Assembly: GCA_018343915.1 (NCBI GenBank)
Contig: JABRWF010000001.1
Coordinates: 806,001 to 870,000, forward strand
Length of the DNA stretch: 64,000 nt
From: Agroathelia rolfsii
Taxonomy: Eukaryota > Basidiomycota > Agaricomycetes > Amylocorticiales > Amylocorticiaceae
Direction of reading: 5' to 3'
The notes beneath the pieces were generated by a model. That model had not been told where the DNA came from, searched no databases, and worked only from the letters and a program-made list of their open reading frames with translations. Below are positions 1-10,921 of this stretch, piece by piece. The stretch's first letter is position 1. The number at the start of each line of letters is the position of its first letter. A program made the translations under genes and the position numbers.

Positions 1-162
1 TTAGATCTCAGCTAATTGCTTCTGCAAACAGTTCAAGCCCAAAATCAAATTTGACAAAGGAAACGTATATAAAATCTTTTTCTTGCTTGTGCTAATTGGC
101 AGAGAATCAATCTGCACACTGGAGCGGGGCTCAACAGTGGTTTAGGTTTAGCTTCGACCTAA
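1..162 (-). mobile_element. Leader of gypsy A2 (5' untranslated region), cut by window edge
   Basis: This matches, in reverse, the leader that follows the 5' LTR of gypsy A1 at 32,172-32,340. The element reads leftward and the rest of it lies outside the window. Next to the LTR, after a 2-base gap, the minus strand reads AGGTCGAAGCTAA (about 148-160). That is complementary to the TTAGCTTCGACCT site inside its own LTR near 721-733, so it is a candidate self-priming primer-binding site. Confidence 0.8.
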
Positions 163-1167
163 TGTCAAGGCTTGCGCGCTTGACTAATCCAACAAGCACA
201 ACCTTCTGTAAGGTACGAAGGCGGGCCGTAAGGCCGGGTTTTATGTGCATTACTTGGTTGGATGTACTTCAGGGACCCACGTGCTCCCGTTGCTGCTCTT
301 TGTAATAGTCCACTTAATGCACTACTTTGCTAGGCTAGTGGTCGGTACTCTAGACAAAAGTCTTCCCGTGTACTTCGCTTTGCGTCAAATAGTTTATTAG
401 ATGGTTCTTACTCGAGACAGGCGGCTTAGCCCACCGTGGTCTACGTAATCCCTGCAAGGTCTTGTTACTGCCTTGACCAGACTGAACTGGATTTTATCAC
501 ACGCAATGCCCCTTATGTATTGAGGACTTATGACTTATTCTGTCCTCTAATACTAGGACTATGTACGCTTATCTAGATGCCCTGGAGGCCTTATACTAAA
601 TAAGGGAAGTGAGGAGAGGGGAATGTGGGCTAGGGCGAACAAGCCTGAAGGCGAGATATATTAGTTTTATATATATAAGTATACAAACGGGGGGGGATGC
701 CCTTACCTGAAGGCGAGAAGGTCGAAGCTAAGGTTCAGGTAAGGGCTACAGGTTTGTATTTATACATAAAATGAAGGGCCTGTGCGCAGCCTTGATGGTC
801 CGTGCGCAGCAGGGTTTGTAAGCGGAAATGACTAGAATGCAGGGGCAGTGCTTTGTGCCTAAGTCCGATGAGCAACCAATTGGAGTGATGAGTCTAGTAC
901 TCCTTAGTAATTGTACAGTGATCGGAATGTCCCTGGTTCCTGAGTCTAGACCTTTTGATGAAAAGGAATGATCTAGACTCTGCCTTCCTAATATACTCTT
1001 GTCACGAGCACTCCTGTCACGTGGGGCTAACACAGCCAGTCACACGCGTGTCAAGATGTCGCCTGCAAGGTATTTCGTCCACAACTTCATGAATAAAAAT
1101 CGTAAAAATATAATAAAAATATGTACAGGTTCGTAGAGAAAATGCGAAAAATGTCCAACTCATAACA
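163..1167 (-). repeat. LTR-A, 5' LTR of gypsy A2
   Basis: Complete LTR-A of 1,005 bases, read on the minus strand from TGTTATGAGTTGGACA to CTTGACA. It is joined on its left to gypsy A leader, so it is a 5' LTR and not a solo one. It holds the TATAAATA box, the inverted repeat CCTTACCTGAA / TTCAGGTAAGG and the U3 palindrome seen in other copies. It is inserted inside a D LTR, whose remainder starts at 1,168; the likely right target duplication is CTGTG (1,168-1,172), with its partner outside the window. Confidence 0.9.
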
Positions 1168-1343
1168 CTGTGCACATGGCTCCGGGGAAACGTCGGCGGA
1201 CACATCGGAAACACTTCCGATGCACGGGGTATGCGGTGACTCAGAAGGGAGGGCGTCGCCGGTGACTCCGTTGTAGATGTTCGCGTATGTCGATGTGTGC
1301 GATCGGGATGTTCGGCGGCTGGGTGTATTGGCGGGTTGTGACA
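1168..1343 (-). repeat. D LTR, partial (176 bases)
   Basis: This is the end of a D LTR (…GGCGGGTTGTGACA on the plus strand), matching full D copies such as 21,588-22,464. It is split by gypsy A2 on its left and itself interrupts LTR-A of gypsy A3, which resumes at 1,344. The other part of D lies off the left edge. Confidence 0.85.
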
Positions 1344-1667
1344 GGCAGTGCTTTATGCCTAAGTCCGATGAGCAACCAATTAGAATAATGAGTCTAGTAC
1401 TCCTTAGTAATTGCACAGTGATCGGAATGTCCCTAGTTTCTGAGTCTAGACCTTTTGATGAAAAAGAATAATCTAGACTCCGCCTTCCTAATATACTCTT
1501 GTCACAAGCACTCCTGTTACGTGGGGCTAATACAGCCAGTCACACATGTGTTAAGATGTTGCCTACAAGGTATTTCATCCATATCTCAATAAATAAGAAT
1601 CATAAAAATACAAATAAAATATGTACATGCTTGTAAGAAAAAGGTGAAAAATATCCAACTCATAACA
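1344..1667 (-). repeat. LTR-A fragment, 3' LTR of gypsy A3
   Basis: Matches the TGTTATGAG-end third of LTR-A on the minus strand. It is truncated on its left by the D insertion and fused on its right to gag, giving an open frame that runs from gag into the LTR. Confidence 0.85.
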
Positions 1668-2614
1668 ATTACATGGTCAGGGACTATATATGCCAAAGGA
1701 CTTGCAGATGGTGGGGGTAAAGTAGTAACGGTGGCCGCTGGTGTTGGAATAGGCTGGATTGAGACAGAAACCAAGGCTTGTCCAGGTGGAGCAAATGGCC
1801 TTGGCTTGTACCCAAGGAGGGGGCAACAACACTTTGGATGGCCCAATTGTCCACAGTAGAAGCATTGCACCTTTGACCAATCCCTAGGCAGGAACGATGG
1901 TCTTCCCTGAAAGAAGGGTTGACTAGAAGGAGGGGCAGCAACTTGGGCTGCGTTTATCAAGATGGGGTTTGTTGCCAAACCAGCAACAGGGACCCAAGGA
2001 TGCCACGTATCTTGCCAGAGGCCTGCTGACCTCAAACTTTGTTCTGTACGTAATGCAGTATCCATTGCTTTCTGGACTATTTCCAAATTGGTCTAGTCCC
2101 ATCCACCAAGTACATTCCGGATTTTGGGGTTTAACCCATCTAAGAATTGCACACACCAATCCTCTTCTGACAGATCTGTCTACTGCACTATGAACCAGAA
2201 GTCTGTGATGTAGTCCTGCATACTATACAAACCCTGCTTTATGCCCTTAAGCTTATCAAGGGCTGAGCATTTATAGTCCCATGATCCATAAAGACCTCAG
2301 AAAGCCTTATAGAAGTCGTTGAAGATAAAAGGAGCTGCTCCTTTAACTTCTTCTTCTTCTTCTTGGATTTTGTCAGACCATTTCTCTGACCACCTTCTTG
2401 GTCCTCCTTCCAACAGTGAGATCAGCGATCTGCCCTTATCGCAATTTGAGCTGTACAGGGCAGGGTTCAATCCTAGATAGTTCTCGAACCCTAAGATGAA
2501 ATCCTTGTATTTTTCATAGTCACCCGTGAACTTCGAGGGTTCCTTGCCTCTTTCCTTTGTTGAGGCCACCGTGACTACCTAAGGTACAGGTGTTGGTGCT
2601 AGTGCGGGGGTAGG
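1668..2614 (-). pseudogene. Gypsy A3 gag, C-terminal part (zinc knuckle)
   Basis: Nucleocapsid-type Gag of a Ty3/gypsy element. The minus-strand translation contains MASTKERGKEPSKFTG with EGGPRRWSEKWSD (about 2,297-2,569) and, lower down, a CCHC knuckle of the form CFYCGQLGHPK (about 1,905-1,860). These match the gag of gypsy A1 at 33,140-34,080. The reading frame is broken between 2,090 and 2,300. The last conserved residues, PDHV, are followed at once by LTR sequence, where A1 continues into the gag end and pol. It is a dead fragment. Confidence 0.85.
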
Positions 2615-2968
2615 TGTTAAAATTAAGGGAGAATACTAATATAATATTAACTCCAACTGTAGTAAGAAACAAACAGATGTTTATTGCACCTAATATAATA
2701 TTACTATAAAGGAATTAGAGGTGTGAAAGAGAAACAAAAGAATAATAACTCACACTCCAACTGTAGTAAGAAACAAACAGATGGAGCGCTATGAAGTGCG
2801 GATGTGTCAGTATAAACATTAGTCATGTGACATGGAAGCAAAACATATAACGAGCAATATACATTCATAAGGTAAAATGTCCGTAGTGCATCATTCCATA
2901 AGAATTAAGAGAAAGGAGAAAGGAATAAAATATTACACATATTTATAATCTAGCTTTGCCCTTCAACA
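2615..2968 (-). repeat. Copia C 3' LTR
   Basis: 354 bases, TGTTGAAGGGC…TTTTAACA on the minus strand, matching 10,922-11,275. A polypurine stretch GAGAGGGAG (minus strand, from 2,977 down to 2,969) lies immediately inside it, as expected for plus-strand priming. Confidence 0.92.
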
Positions 2969-4334
2969 CTCCCTCTCAAAGTGGATGAAGTCCAATCATG
3001 AACTTGAAGTACTCAAGCTTCTTCGAGCCGAGTGCCTTTGTGAAAAGATCCGCCGCCATCTCATTGGTATTGTAATATTTGAGATTGACAAAGCCTTGCT
3101 CGATCTGCTCCTGGATGTAGTGATAGCGTACATCAATGTGCTTTGTTCATGAGCTAAACAGGCAGTTGCAAGCGAGCTTGATAGCACTTTAATTGTCACA
3201 GAAAAGCACCTGGGTGGTATCGAGGGAATCGTGGGTAAGCTCATTGATGAGGCCGCAAAGCCATTTGAGTTCCTGACAGGCATCAGATGCAGAGATGTAC
3301 TCTGCCTCAGTCAAAGAGAGAGCAACAAGGGGTTGCTTGCGAGATGACCAGCTGATGGCGCCGCCACTATACAGGAAGACTGAGCCCGAGATTGAATGCC
3401 AATCATCCTGGCCAGCAAAGTCCGCATCCGAGTAAGAGACAAGCCCTTCGTGGGCATCAACACTGAAAGTAAGGGCGTTGTCACGAGTGTACTTTAGATA
3501 TCGCATGGTTCAACAAGCGGCACTCCAGTGAGAGACCGTGGGATTGGCCAAGATGCGAGCAAGCAGGGATACAGCAAAAGAGATATTAGGGCGGGTTCCT
3601 ATGGCTGCGTACATGAGTGAACCGACGAGCATAGCATATGGTTTGCCATGTATGACCTAATGATTGGATTCGTCAGCTTCAAGTGTGCTGAGGTTGGTGT
3701 GCTGGTCTAGGGGTATCGAAAGAGGTCGAGAATCGAGCATTTGCACTCATTTGATGATCTGGTCAATGTAGGCGGCCTGGTGCATCGTGATTTAGCGATT
3801 TGGCCTGTCTTGACGGATTTCGTATCCTAAGAGCCAGCAAGCCTTGCCGAGATCAACGAGCTCATATTGATCATTGAGATGGCATTTGAGATCCGTCATC
3901 TCAGCAAGGGTGGTGGTGACAATGGTGCAGTCATTGACGTACACAGCGATGATGATGGTGGATGTCGGGGTGACCTTGAGGAAAACAGCAGGGTCGTAGA
4001 TGGACCGTTTCAGCCCAACGTGTTCAAATAGAGCGTATACCTTTTTGTACCATTGATGCCCTGCCTGCTTCAAACTATACAGAGCTTTCTCAAGCTTCCA
4101 GACAAATGAGGGGTGCTGAGAGTCGACAAATCCAGTGGGCTGGCACATGTAGATATCTTCATCGAGGTCGCCATTCAGATACGCGTTCTTGAAGTCAACT
4201 TGATGGAGTTCAAGATCGTGTACGGCAGCCAGAGCAATAATAATGTGCAGTAAAGAGGGGCGAGCAGTAGGAGCACTGGTATCAGAGTAATTGACGCCAG
4301 GGATTTGTGTGAAGCCTTGAGCACAGAGTCGAGC
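2969..4334 (-). pseudogene. Copia C reverse transcriptase (C-terminal part) and RNase H
   Basis: Copia-type reverse transcriptase joined to RNase H. The minus-strand translation shows VDFKNAYLNGDLDEDIYM (first catalytic region), EKALYSLKQAGHQWY and the active-site box as YVND (3,930-3,941) where active copia enzymes have YVDD. RNase H follows with SYSDADFAGQ, ALSLTEAEYISAS and, near the end, ADLFTKALG. Several in-frame stops interrupt it (for example near 3,791 and 3,188). The D-to-N change at the catalytic box is a G-to-A transition that alone should kill polymerase activity. Confidence 0.9.
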
Positions 4335-5350
4335 TGTTATGAGTTGGACATTTTTCGCATTTTCTTTACGTATTTGTACATATTTTTATTATATTTTTAC
4401 GATTTTTATTCATAGAGTTATGGACAAAATACCTTGCAGGTGACATCTTGATGTGCATGTGACCGGCCGTGTTAGCCCCACGCAACAGGAGTGCTCGTGA
4501 CAAGAGTATATTAGGAAGGCGGAGTCTAGATCATTCCTCTTCATCAAAAGGTCTAGACTCAGGAACCAGGGTCGTTCCGATCACTGTGCAATTACTAAGG
4601 AGTACTAGACTCATCATTCTGATTGGATGCTCATCGGACTTAGTCACAAAGCACTGCCCCTGAATTACTGTCATTTCCGCTTACGAACCCCGGCTGCGCA
4701 CAGACCACCAAGGCTGTGCATGGGCCCTTCCATTTATGTATAAATACAAGCATGTAGCCCTTACCTGAACCTTAGCTTCAACCTCCTCGCCTTCAGGTAA
4801 GGGCACTCCCCATTTTGTATTCCTTACATAAACAACTAATATATCCCTTGCCTTCAGGCTTACATTCGTCCTAGCCCACTCCCCCCCTTTATCTTTCCCT
4901 TTTCTCCTTATTAAGTATAAGGCCTATAGGGCAGCTTAGTAAGCGTACAAGTAGGCCTTAGTACCAGAAGGCAATAAAGTCCAAAAGCCCTCAATACATA
5001 GAGGCACTGCGTGTGATAAAACCCTATTCATTTAGGTCAAGGCAGTAATAAGTCCTTGCGGAGATCAGTTGACCACGGTGGGCTAAGCCGCCTATCTCGA
5101 GTAAGAAATACTATAGTAACTATTTGACGCGAAGCGAGTACACGGGAAGACATCATGTCTAGAGTACCAAACACAAGCCTAGCAAAGTAGTTGCTAGAGT
5201 ATACTATTACAAAGAGTAGCAACGGGAGCACATGGGTCTCCGATAAATAACCAACCTAGTCACACACGTAAAACCCGGCTTTACAGCCCGCCTGCGTACC
5301 TTACAAGCAGGTTGTGTTTGTTGGTTAAGTCAAGCGCATAAGCCTTGACA
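4335..5350 (+). repeat. Solo LTR-A in copia reverse transcriptase
   Basis: 1,016 bases from TGTTATGAG to CCTTGACA with a perfect target duplication CGAGC (4,330-4,334 and 5,351-5,355). No internal gypsy sequence is attached, so it is a solo LTR left by LTR-LTR recombination. The copia protein reads continuously across the insertion (KHEA then RLCAQGF). Confidence 0.95.
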
Positions 5351-6564
5351 CGAGCCTTGTGTTTGACGATTTTGTTCCGCTCATTTCACTTGCATCATAG
5401 GGCCTATGTGCAGCCAATCATGTGAGCATCTTTGGGCACTTTGACTAATCAATATGCGCCCGTCCTGCGTAGCGCGTCAAGCTCTGCTTCGCATGCTGAT
5501 ATCTACTGATTGCGGTCTAGACTTGCCATTGCCTGCCTATATGTAGGCTCGTCTCCAACCATTGCTGCTAGGGCAAACAGAGGGCTGGTGTCGGCATCGT
5601 CGCCTTCAACAGTCCACTCATCCTCATCAACATCCTCAAAACTTATTGCCAGCTTTGCAATTGCTGGTATCAAGCTCTTAGGAATTTTCTGTGCTCCTCG
5701 TCCACTGTTGGCCTTGCTGTCCTTCTGAACATCCTTTGCCCACTGGGTGGGTTTGCGCTCTTGCTCGGATTGGCGTAATTTGGTATCGGGTTCAGGCTCA
5801 GGCATAGTCTGGACCTGTGGCTGAGGCTGTGACTCGGTTGCATCATTGCTGGCTTTCTCAATTGCCGGTTCAGCTAATGACAATCCTGATGCAGGTAGGG
5901 GCTTGATGGGGGTCTAACCTTCACTAGGAGAGGTCTTTGCTTGCTCCTCCTCAATGCTCGGCTTGTCTGGTTTCTTGTCGTTTTTGGTGGTCTTCACAGT
6001 TATTGTGGTCTGCATCTCCCCCTCAATGGATACGATGGTCTTTGGCATATCGCTAAACCTAACATTGTGTTCGATAGAAATGCGTCTGGTTCCTTCCCAG
6101 TAAACTCAATGCGCCTTACTTTCAGTGTCAATTCCAAGCCACTTTGCCAATGTCAATTTAGGATCAAGCTTTCCAGCTCCTTCAATCCTCACCCATACTG
6201 TCTCTCCAAAGCGCCATAGCTTAGAGAGGTCTAGTTTCTGACCAGTTGCGCGCTTGTACGGTGTTGTACCCTTTGTCTGGACTGTTGTCGTTTGATTGCA
6301 AAGATACACCGCATGCCGTATAGCCTCTGGCCATATGGACTTGGGTAGTTAGGTATCAAATAAGAGAGCTCGAGTGTGTTCAATGATGGTATGGTTTAGG
6401 TGCTTAGCCTTGCTGTTTTGCTGTGGTGAGTCGTGTGCTGCCATTCTACAAGCAGTCCCCTGGGCTTCGAGATGCCAAGTGAATTCTTCGCTCGTATATT
6501 TGCCTCCTCGATCCAATTGCAGCTCCTTGATCATGGAGCACCCTCTCTGGGCTTTAGCCCATAC
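5351..6564 (-). pseudogene. Copia C integrase C-terminal part, linker and reverse transcriptase start
   Basis: Continuation of copia pol. Minus-strand translation gives the integrase core pieces LQLDRGGKYTSEEF (catalytic Asp) and SPQQNSKAKHLNHTI (about 6,349-6,564; the usual catalytic Glu reads Lys, AK for AE). An integrase C-terminal part WRFGETVWVR (about 6,230), an acidic and Pro/Gln-rich linker (5,503-5,883) and the start of reverse transcriptase LVKVPKDAHMIG (about 5,430) follow. A stop near 6,348 and others in 5,360-5,450 break the frame. Confidence 0.85.
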
Positions 6565-7137
6565 TGTCAAGAGCTGCCTTCGCAGCTAGCTCGGGCGGTG
6601 CGGCGATGCCCCTGGAGCGCTAACTGCTACAGCTGCTCACTGCCAGATGGCAGCCCTGTGGGTTCGTGGAGTCGCCTCTTCGATATCTCGGGGCCTGCGG
6701 CGATACGGGTGACGCGGCGAGCAGTCAAGCGTACGGCAGGTTAAACGGGAGGTCCGGCGAGATCAGGCGTAGAGTGGAGAGACCAAGCGGAGATGAGATA
6801 ACTAGACGAGACACTCAAGGACGCTCGAGTCCACAGGTTAACCGCTGACGATGCAGCGGGTGTAGGGCTTGTTTAGGGCCAAACACACTTAATTTTCCGA
6901 CTACTGTATCTACTATACCAAGTACAGTACTATATACTAGAATACAGTAGTCGCAGAAAGATAAATAAAGAAATGAAAGAAAACAATAAGAACAATAAAG
7001 ATCCAGTGCGCGCCGCGTGCTCTGGTAGTCGTGCCACGCTGTGCACAAGGGCGGGGGTGCGTTCCTTCGGAACCATCGGCGGTCTGATCATCAATCAGAG
7101 CGCGATCATGGTGGGGAACCAAGCGCAATCTTCCCAG

Positions 7138-7330
7138 TGTTAGAATAGGCAATCCATGCCTCGATGGGAGTGACGGAGTCACAGTCACGCGGAGCGTGAC
7201 TGTAATATGTAGCTACGGATTTTTGTAGTAGTTACTCTATTCGTTTGTCCGCGTACCGCGTCCAAGTACAAGGACAAGCGCAATGCTATCTTGCTTTTAA
7301 CATATTACTGGCTGGCTCGCTTTTCTCACA
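7138..7330 (+). repeat. F 5' LTR
   Basis: 193 bases, TGTTAGAATAGG…CTCACA. It contains a TAATAT box about 36 bases above ATTCGTTTG, the candidate primer sequence. Confidence 0.92.
7170..7203 (+). repeat. Two adjacent hairpins with GGA loops in F LTR
   Basis: GTGAC-GGA-GTCAC (7,170-7,182) overlaps the start of ACAGTCACGC-GGA-GCGTGACTGT (7,181-7,203), a perfect 10-base stem with the same 3-base loop. The larger hairpin is also intact in the F copy at 57,094. The same structure recurs in the 3' LTR. Confidence 0.85.
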
Positions 7331-7941
7331 CAAACGAATCCGTGTAGCAGCACGTAAAATTGCATTTCTCCTGGTCACTCAATAGACGAATGGCCGTCTG
7401 ACCAGGCAGCGAGCCGCGAGTTTCTGCAGCCCCGGGCTTTCATTAGCTCCTGGGGAGCTCTCTCATGTGCACGAAGTCAGCAACGCAATTGAAATCTAAG
7501 GACCCACCCGGCGTCAGGCCACTGGCCAATAGGCTCACGACAACATGCGCAAACCGGGCAGCAATGAGCTGTCGGTGGATAACAAGCCTCCGGATTCCAT
7601 GAGAGAATCTCGGAGGGACGGGTAACCGCCACGACAAGGCGTCGTCGGAGCTGGCGAGGAGCCAGTGTAGGGTTTGGCATACCCACCGGAGTAGGCATAA
7701 CAGGAGGGGATTCGCACGGGGATTCAGGAAGACCCCTGAATCAGGGCGACAAATTCGACACGCATGCACGCACACGCACATACACACACACTCGCACACC
7801 AGTAATGCCGTTAGGGGGGTGCCGATGCACCCTACCTCTTTGTTCATTCACCCAAGGGCTCAGCACGAGCATAGTCAAATTCACCACCCAACAAACATGC
7901 ACGAAATGGCGGCAAACACGTCCACCACCATGCCGTGCAAC

Positions 7942-8139
7942 CCGCCATCCAGAGGCATTGAGCCACGGGACCATCCCAGCCGTAGAGACGAGCAACGGGA
8001 CAACACCGTGATGGATCACGACCCCAGGATGAGCACGAACCCGCCGTCAAGAGGCATTGAGCCGCGAGGACCGTCCCAGCCGCAAAGACGAGCAATGGGA
8101 CAACACCGCGATGGATCACGACCCATAGGACGAGCACGG
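7942..8139 (+). repeat. Tandem duplication of a 99-base unit inside F
   Basis: Two units (7,942-8,040 and 8,041-8,139), each with AGAGGCATTGAGCC…GATGGATCACGACCC, about 85-90% alike by eye. The decayed F copy at 39,500-39,720 has both units too, so the duplication is an old family trait. A CA-rich microsatellite lies just upstream (about 7,762-7,800). Confidence 0.8.
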
Positions 8140-8549
8140 ACACCAGGGGGTGCCAGGCACAATGGCGACGGCCATTCCGTCGTTGTGCTAATAATTTTCA
8201 TTTGCTCAACATCACCCAGCCCCGGGCTATCGAGCCAAACGCGCGAAGACCAAACCCGCCGCATTTAGCTCAACACAAACAACAAGTCCGGCATAGCACC
8301 AGCAACCAGAAGGTGCCGGCACATGCAGGAATTAACTGCCACGGCCCAATCGCGCGCGCACGGCTGCCGCGATTTCTGTTTTGGATTTTCGGGCGCAAGT
8401 GGTATCTTGCACTTTTCATTTTATTTCTCTTCACTCATATCTCTTACTATACACCTTACACTACCTACACATCTACATTACCTAGATAGAATTTTCCTTC
8501 TATTCTGGTGGGATTTTCTTGGGGTTTGATTGCAAGGATTGAGGGGGTG

Positions 8550-8742
8550 TGTTAGAATAGGCAATCCATGCCTCGATGGGAGTGACGGAGTCACAGTCAC
8601 GCGGAGCGTGACTGTAATATGTAGCTACGGATTTTTGTAGTAGTTACTCTATTCGTTTGTCCGCGTACCGCGTCCAAGTACAAGGACAAGCGCAATGCTA
8701 TCTTGCTTTTAACATATTACTGGCTGGCTCGCTTTTCTCACA
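8550..8742 (+). repeat. F 3' LTR
   Basis: 193 bases, identical by eye to 7,138-7,330. Confidence 0.92.
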
Positions 8743-9049
8743 CCCAGATAGGAAGGATCCGCTGGTGCGGGCACATGGCGACTTGGGGATTGACGTCGAG
8801 AAGTCCAGTCGGCATGTGGGACGCTCTGATGGACAGAAGTGCCTCGATGATGGGAAGGAAGCGCAGGAAGGCGCTGTGCACATGGCTCCGGGGAAATGTC
8901 GGCAGACACATCGGAAACGCTTCCAATGCACGGGGTACGCGGCAACTCAGAAGGGAGGGCGTCGCCGGTGACTCCGTCGTAGATGTTTGCGTGTGTCGAT
9001 GTGTGCGATCGGGACGTTCGGCGGCTGGGTGTGTTGGCGGGTCGTGACA

Positions 9050-9918
9050 CATACTTCGTATGTCTTGTATTTCTTGAATGTCTCAGATTTAGCTGACATA
9101 AATAGGATCATTGCCTTATCTGTATAGTCATTGAGGTGGGTGGCGTAGTAATATTTGCCGCCCATCGAGCGTACTTGAGCGGGTCCCCATACATCACAGT
9201 GAATGCGTTCGCCATAGCGGGTAGTTGGGGGGCTGGATCATTGTTTGGGGAACGAGGTACGTACATGCTTTGCTTTTATGCAGACCTTGCATATTGGCAT
9301 GTCAGTTTCGGTGAGCTCAATTCCCTCAACTACTCCCTCCTTCACCATCTTCAGCAGTGCAGGTGCGTTTGCATGACCCATGCATCTATAGAACTCAGCT
9401 ATAGTCATCTTTGTCTTCACCGTAGCTGACATGGTGCTGGCAGGTTCAGACTGGGGTGTGGACCCTGGTTTGGACGATTTCTTCTCCTTCGATGGGACTA
9501 TTGCCTCCCCCTCAATAGGGAAGAGGCCACCTTTCTCAGGAATGCGGATGATAAGCTGGCCCTCCAGAGAGTAAAGGTGAGCTGTGCGGTTGGATTTGAA
9601 ATGCATATTGTATTTTGCTTTCATCATTGCACTAACTGATATTAGCACTGTTGGCATTGACAGGGCATATAGGACCTTTTGCAGCTTGAGCTTAGCATGG
9701 CCGCAGTTGGTCTCAACATGGATAATGACCTCTCCTTCCCCTATGGCTTGAAACGTGTGGCCATTGGCTGATGTGATAGGGGATGGTGGGATTTCTCGGT
9801 ACATTGTGAAGTTCTCTCGCCGTAGTTCAAAGTGTTTTGATGCACCTGAATCTAGAAGGCGAGTGTACTTGCTGCCAGTTGAATTTGCATGTGCAACCAC
9901 AGAGAAGTTTGTGGCCAC
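9050..9918 (-). pseudogene. Copia C protease and start of integrase
   Basis: Minus-strand translation has the aspartic protease motif LLDSGASKHF (about 9,840), then the GAG-pre-integrase region with YRCMGHANAPALLKMV and CKVCIKAKH (histidine and paired cysteines of the integrase zinc site; about 9,240-9,380), then GGKYYYATHLNDYTDKA, the strand carrying the first part of the integrase core. The D insertion at 9,049 cuts the core. A stop lies at about 9,238. Confidence 0.88.
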
Positions 9919-10026
9919 TGCAAATGCATAAATTTCATCATCCTTGTTGTTGCTGTTGGCCGCCTTTGCTACTGCTGCTTTTGCTTTTGCTTTACCCTTC
10001 TTTTTGCTTTGATATTGTCTCTGTCC

Positions 10027-10794
10027 CTAATCCTGTCCCTCCTTCCCCCCCCCTCTGGTAGGATATTTGGGTTTTGAGTGCCCAAACTGCTTGCAGTTGT
10101 AGTACTGCAGTGAGTCCTTGCTTATTCTTCCAGGTGGTTTTGATGAGCTAGATTGAGAGGCTGGGGCAGCTGCAACAAGTGCTGCTGATGGTGTAGGTTG
10201 GGTGGCATTGCTGCCAAGGGTCTTGTCATCCTGTGCTATGGAGTGGATGGCTTTCATGATATCGTCAGCGGTAGGGTTGATATTAGCGGCCTCCTTGCCA
10301 CTAAGGTAGGAAAGAAGGAGGGGTTTGTAGCATTCAGGCATAGCCATAAGGATGATTGAGGAGTATATTCCATCCTCAATCTTCCCTCCAACGCTGGCGT
10401 GTTGCTTGCGTAGGAGTTTGAGCTTGTTGATGGTATTGCGTGGGTCTCCATCTTCAAGATATTGAGTCATGAACATCTTCTTGATGAACTTGGCTTTGGT
10501 CATAAAGTTGACCTGTGTGAACCTCTTTGTAAGGATGGCCCACATACCGGCTGCAGTCACGCAATTGATAACTTCGATTTTGAGAGTCTCTGAGAGAGTC
10601 TGCGTTATTGTGACCTGCGCATCTTTGTCCTTCTCTTCCCACTCATCAACCTCCTCCTCATAAGCTTTGACTTGGTCACTTGTTGGCTTGACCTCATTGC
10701 CCTTTTCATCCTTTGTATTAGGTGGATATATAGGGACTTTTGTGGTGCCATTGAGAAAGCATTTGAGTCCTTTCGAGGTAAGGTGATTGGACAT
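10027..10794 (-). pseudogene. Copia C Gag
   Basis: 255-residue open frame resembling the UBN2-type Gag of copia elements: a helical middle with AAGMWAILTKRF and LLRKQHASVGGKIEDG, then a basic Ser-rich tail and a knuckle reading YYNCKQFGHSKPKYP. The first cysteine and the histidine-cysteine end of the CCHC box look mutated (Tyr in place of Cys), consistent with G-to-A change. The start codon at 10,794 lies about 110 bases below the 5' LTR. The frame ends where the protease frame should follow. Confidence 0.85.
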
Positions 10795-10903
10795 CTCCTT
10801 AGAGTAGAGAAGCCAATTTGATCCATCATCAGCAAGATGAGGTAGCTAGACGTGAGTTATGTGGCTAGTAGAGTGGTAGCGAGTAGACTTGACGGATGTG
10901 GAA

Positions 10904-10921
10904 GCGTTCATACTCATAACC
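10904..10921 (-). promoter_or_regulatory. Copia C primer-binding site (half initiator tRNA type)
   Basis: Directly after the 5' LTR the minus strand reads GGTTATGAGTATGAACGC. GGTTATGAG is complementary to CUCAUAACC, the anticodon loop and stem of eukaryotic initiator tRNA-Met, the internal-site primer known for copia elements. The assignment rests on that known primer type. The same nine bases follow the LTR of the TRIM at 42,214-42,225. Confidence 0.65.

Larger units (their letters stand above)
7138..8742 (+). mobile_element. Element F, 1,605-base non-autonomous LTR element, intact
   Basis: Two LTRs of 193 bases (7,138-7,330 and 8,550-8,742) that I read as identical flank 1,219 internal bases with no retroviral protein. 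The target duplication is CCCAG (7,133-7,137 and 8,743-8,747). A purine run GAGGGGGTG precedes the 3' LTR. Directly after the 5' LTR lies CAAACGAAT, complementary to ATTCGTTTG inside the LTR, so it probably self-primes. The internal part is GC- and CpG-rich, unlike older F copies in the window. It must depend on proteins of another element; which one is not shown. Confidence 0.9.
6565..9049 (-). repeat. Solo D LTR holding an F element
   Basis: D LTR (TGTCAAGAGCTGCC to GGGTCGTGACA on the plus strand) with target duplication CATAC (6,560-6,564 and 9,050-9,054). Element F (7,138-8,742) is inserted in it with its own duplication. Net LTR length is about 875 bases. The transcribed strand is taken as minus from the complete D element at 47,596-54,103. 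This copy is rich in CpG and therefore young. Confidence 0.93.

Noticed and set aside
7443..8268. Overlapping open frames on both strands inside element F
   Set aside because: The sequence is GC-rich and contains a tandem duplication and a microsatellite, which leave long open frames by chance. Frames are not kept in other F copies.
8703..9047. Open frame with IGRIRWCGHMATWG, resembling the tail of a LINE reverse transcriptase
   Set aside because: It lies within D LTRs that have TG…CA ends and 5-base duplications, and all copies are solo LTRs or LTR pairs. The likeness is short and no RT motifs are present.
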